Below, piece after piece: positions 60,421 to 64,000 of a DNA stretch of 64,000 nt. Origin of the DNA: Botryotinia globosa (Eukaryota > Ascomycota > Leotiomycetes > Helotiales > Sclerotiniaceae). The notes below the pieces were generated by a model. It made no database searches and was not told the origin of the DNA. It worked only from the letters and a program-made list of their open reading frames with translations. A program made the position numbers and the translations under genes. The stretch spans positions 2,294,001 through 2,358,000 of the forward strand of contig RCSZ01000006.1 of NCBI GenBank assembly GCA_014898425.1. The letters are read 5' to 3'. How positions within the stretch are numbered: position 1 is the first letter of the stretch; every line of letters starts with the position of its first letter.

Positions 60421-61439
60421 TTTAAATCCTTGTATTAATAACAATTTGTTTATATATAAATTATATAGTTTTTATAATTTAAAAGAATTTATAAAAAGTT
60501 TTTATATTATATTTTATTAAATTGAATTATTATTGTTATTTATTCTAATAATTCGTATTTTATAATTGATTATTAATATTATTATACTCTTTATAAAAAA
60601 TGTTTTCAATGATATTATAAATATAGAATTGTAAGATGTAATTTTATTATGATTAAATATAAATATTGATTATTTTTAAAAAATATTAATATGAATATAA
60701 AAAAATTTATATTATAATTATTGAAGAAAAAAGGTATAATATTGATGTAATGATTAGAAGAAAAAAAATTGTAAAAGAAACTAATAAAATATAAATAATT
60801 AATTTATATATATTTATTTTATCAATTATAATAATTTATATTTATTTTAAATATAATTTATAAAGACTTTATTTTTGATTTGAAAAACTTTTGAAATTAT
60901 AAAAATTATAATAATAAAAGAAAAAATATCAGAAATACGAAAAACTTTCTTTTTTACAAATTAAGATTATGTTTTGATTTAATAAAAAACATTATTTTTT
61001 GATTAATTAAAAGAAAATTCACTATACTATTGAATATCTCAAAAAATAATTTTTAGTAATATATTATTATTTTAAAAACAAATTAGTTAATAAATAAATG
61101 AATTGAGAAGATTTCAAGGAATATGTATATAATATAATCATACATAGGAAATCTAGATATTGATCTTTAATTTAAGAAATGATATATAGATAAAGTAAAA
61201 AGAAAACAAAATAATAAATATTTCTATAACTTGATCAAAAATATTTGAAAAAGATATCAAACAAAAAGTAAATAGTATTTTAAAAAAAAGATTTTTGATA
61301 GGTTTTTTATTTAAAAAAAATTGAAAAAGAAATTAGAATCTTTTTAAGAATTCAAATTATATAATGAATCTATAAAATAAGTTTATAGATTAAATGATGT
61401 AAATAAATTATATTGAAAAAAAGCTATAAGAAAATTATA
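60421..61439. other. AT-rich relic sequence, no gene
   Basis: 1 kb with no open frame of note and no recognised repeat; A-rich on the plus strand. Confidence 0.45.
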
Positions 61440-63636
61440 ATATATCCAAAAATATAATAATTATATAGTTTATTTGAAATTAATGAGTTTCATTATTTAT
61501 AAAAAAGATATTAATGAGAATAACAATCTTGAATAAATCTAAATCAAATAATATATGATTAAATCCTTCAATAGAATTTTCTTAGGGTTGTTTGATATAT
61601 TTATTTAACATTATAATATTATTCTCATTAGATTATATCATTTATATTACTATTACCAAATCGAAAAATACTCTAGACTAATATATAATTATAATATATA
61701 TACTATAGGCTTATTATATAATATATTGATGATATATAAAATATATTTTCGGATTTTGTTTTATATTGTAGAAACATTTATAGATTCTATTAAAACAGAT
61801 TATAAGTTGTTATATTATTTTCTCAATTAAAATCAATGTTATGATTTTGGAGTGAAAGAGTATTATTATTAAATTTCAATAAATAATTATAAATTAGTTT
61901 TTAAAAAAAACTAATTAGAAAACCAGTTTATTTGAATTATCTATGTTCAGTTTATATAAATATATGATTTATTTGAAGTTTGATAATATTGAATTTAGTC
62001 TTTTGATTATTGATATATAAAAACAGGGATTATATGTTAGGATATATATATAGTAATAAACTATCAAAACTTCAATCCCTAATACTATACTTTTTATAAA
62101 TCAGATTGTATGTATAGTATAATAATAAAACTTACAACTTCTATCGATTTCTATATATATAATAAAACATTAGAGATTATATTAAATAGATATCATTCTG
62201 AGATTTCTAATTGAGGCTTGTTTAATTTAGAATAAATTTTCAAATCAAGAAGTAGGTTAGAGACAAGAATACATCTATTTAATGATTAAATATTCTGAAT
62301 TAATTAGTAATTATTGATTAATAATAATAAGAATATTAAATAATACAATTATACTATTATATATTATATAATTAACTATATATATAATATACTTTATAAT
62401 TATTAATCTTTTCGAAATGAAAAGAATAAAAGAGGGCAACTCTATTAGAATATATATATAATAATAAGTTATCAAGATTTCAATCCCTAATACTATATTT
62501 TATATAGATCAGATTATATGTGTAACATAGTAGTAAAGCTTACGATTTCTATTAGTTTCCATGCACGTGACATTATATATAGATTATTATATTCCAAGTT
62601 TTCTATAATAATAAATATAATATATTTTCAATTAAATAGCTTCTCATTTGTAGAATATTATATAAAGGTTTTATAATAGATAGAATTTTATTGACTAGTA
62701 GATTTATTTCCTTTAAAATATATATATAGAAAATGTGATATGAATTGACAATTGATTGAATGTATAATTAAATAATTTCTCAAATACATACATCTATGTC
62801 GCTTTTTCTTTGAATATTTATAGTTAATAAAATGAAGATATATTAATACAATTATTGAATTATTAATAATTATATCAAAACAATAATTTTACTAACAATA
62901 TTACATATTTGAATCATTAATTATAATTTAAAGGATTCAATGTTTGTTTCTTTATTCTTAATTTTATTAATAAAATATAATGTGAAGATATATATATTGA
63001 TAGAAATATATATTAATAATATAATCTTGAATATATTTTCAATTATTAAATTAGCAATTTCCTTTTTCTTAAATTCTTAATATAAAATTAGATTTGAGAG
63101 ATTAATAATAAAATAATTGTAATATTAGTTTTATATGTAAATATAAATTGAAAATAAAATTATTTAAAGAAAAGATGTTAGTATAAATGTTTGTTTATTT
63201 TGAAATAAACTTATAAAAAGTCTTTTAGAATTTATAATGTACATAATAGTCCCATCAAAACAAATAATTTAATTTTGTTAAATTTTGATAAAACTATTTT
63301 ATGTTTTTAAGGTTTGGAATTTCATTGTTCTAATTATTATAATCAAAAAGATTAATAGTCTCTTCAATATAGTTAATTTAATTATATATATAATATAATT
63401 TTATTAATGTAACTCGAAATCCTTTAGAGTTATAAAATAAGTCCATTATATATATCTTTTTATTTATATTGAAAAATAAAATGTTTTATTCATTTATTTA
63501 ATAAAATATAGTCATCTCTTTTTTAAATTAAAAAAGTATTAGTTAATGATGAACTATAAAATATAATAATTGAAAAGCTTTTATATATATTTATAGTTTT
63601 TATATTTTTATAGAGTTATTATTTGAACAAGAGTAT
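61440..63636 (-). mobile_element. Copia fragment Z
   Basis: Colinear with 39133-39942 plus 41484-42370 of the X/Y family, that is, the RNase H end and the RT/minisatellite part, without LTRs. More diverged than X and Y, so probably older. Interrupted at 62034 by the TRIM-like element, and bordered on the right by repeat D. Confidence 0.75.
62035..62572. mobile_element. 538-bp TRIM-like miniature LTR element
   Basis: Two 130-bp direct repeats (62035-62164 and 62443-62572) enclose 278 bp. The repeats start TGTTAGG/TATTAGA and end TGACA/TAATA, so the ancestral ends were TG...CA, and they differ nearly only by C/T and G/A. TTATA flanks the element at 62030-62034 and 62573-62577. A purine-rich tract AAAAGAATAAAAGAGGG lies just before the second repeat, where an LTR element keeps its polypurine tract. 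Copia Y holds the uninterrupted site near 41262-41290. No coding capacity. Confidence 0.88.
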
Positions 63637-63644
63637 CTTAATGA

Positions 63645-64000
63645 TATAAGTAGGGATATAAAACAATAGAAGTATAATACTAATACTAATAGAATAATTT
63701 TTTTATAATATTTGTAATACTAATATTAATAAAATAATATTTCTATAATACTTAAGATTTGAAACGATATTGAATATTTCGAATGATATTCAAAATTTTG
63801 AATAATATTAGTATTAATAGAAGAATATTCTTATAATTTCTAAACCTCTATATGATATTCATATTATATTTAATCAGAGATTGAATTGAAGAAACTTTTA
63901 ATAAAATAATATTCAAATTGATATTTGAATTATTATATTCTAGATTTTATAAAATTAAGATAAAAATTAAAAAATCAGTTTTATTTAATAATAATTTTAG
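63645..64000. repeat. dispersed repeat D, copy 2
   Basis: Same orientation as copy 1 (35604-35930) and colinear from TCTTAATGATATAAGTAGGG. It continues to the window end, so its full length is unknown. Confidence 0.65.

Noticed and set aside
22355..64000. Mitochondrial DNA or another AT-rich organelle insertion
   Set aside because: No mitochondrial gene or tRNA is seen, and the repeats carry LTR, LINE and target-duplication features with C-to-T type divergence, which RIP explains.

Overview
The first 22 kb is an ordinary gene-bearing stretch of a filamentous ascomycete (Pezizomycotina). Short introns with GTRNGT donors and CTAAC-type branch points, a fungal-type LAS17, CHS5 and REC8, and a fungus-specific ML/TRP-like membrane protein all point there. 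I suspect a leotiomycete (Botrytis/Sclerotinia-like) from overall gene style, but nothing in the window proves the order.

From about 22.1 kb to the end the base composition collapses to extreme A+T. This block holds no intact gene: it is a nest of repeats. Paralogous copies differ from one another almost only by C/T and G/A, the signature of repeat-induced point mutation (RIP).

Layout of the gene-rich part: a small hydrophilic protein (62-316, +); LAS17/WASP actin nucleation promoter (1357-3441, +, 3 exons); eIF1A (4056-4741, -, 3 exons); an unrecognised basic protein (5167-5904, +); CHS5 exomer subunit (6227-7538, +, 2 exons); a short-chain dehydrogenase (8131-9038, +, 2 exons); meiotic cohesin REC8 (9538-11876, -, 3 exons); a divergent 58-residue gene (11912-12164, +); and a multi-pass ML/TRP-like protein (12693-15529, -, 3 exons). 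15.5-22.1 kb is gene-poor, with simple repeats and one or two orphan minus-strand reading frames, one carrying a 15-residue tandem repeat. The genes belong to separate housekeeping pathways (endocytosis, translation, Golgi-to-surface cargo export, meiosis, membrane transport) and do not form an operon or biosynthetic cluster.

Layout of the AT-rich part: a RIP-mutated Ty1/Copia element W (22355-35565, + sense) is interrupted by a Tad-like LINE (23542-29605), by a (TTA)n tract beside a GC-richer island, and by a 523-bp terminal-inverted-repeat element with a 9-bp target duplication (32681-33203). Next come a dispersed repeat (35604-35930) and a second small inverted-repeat element (36198-36630). 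A Copia element X in minus sense (38401-56433) contains a complete second Copia copy Y (39943-45863), and a second LINE copy (50260-56359) sits inside the LTR of X. Then follow a solo LTR (57880-58100), a tandem repeat, a LINE fragment, and a Copia fragment Z (61440-63636) split by a 538-bp TRIM-like miniature LTR element (62035-62572).

Most insertions can be proved from the sequence: target-site duplications are readable and paralogous copies supply the empty sites. Together they give a partial order of events.
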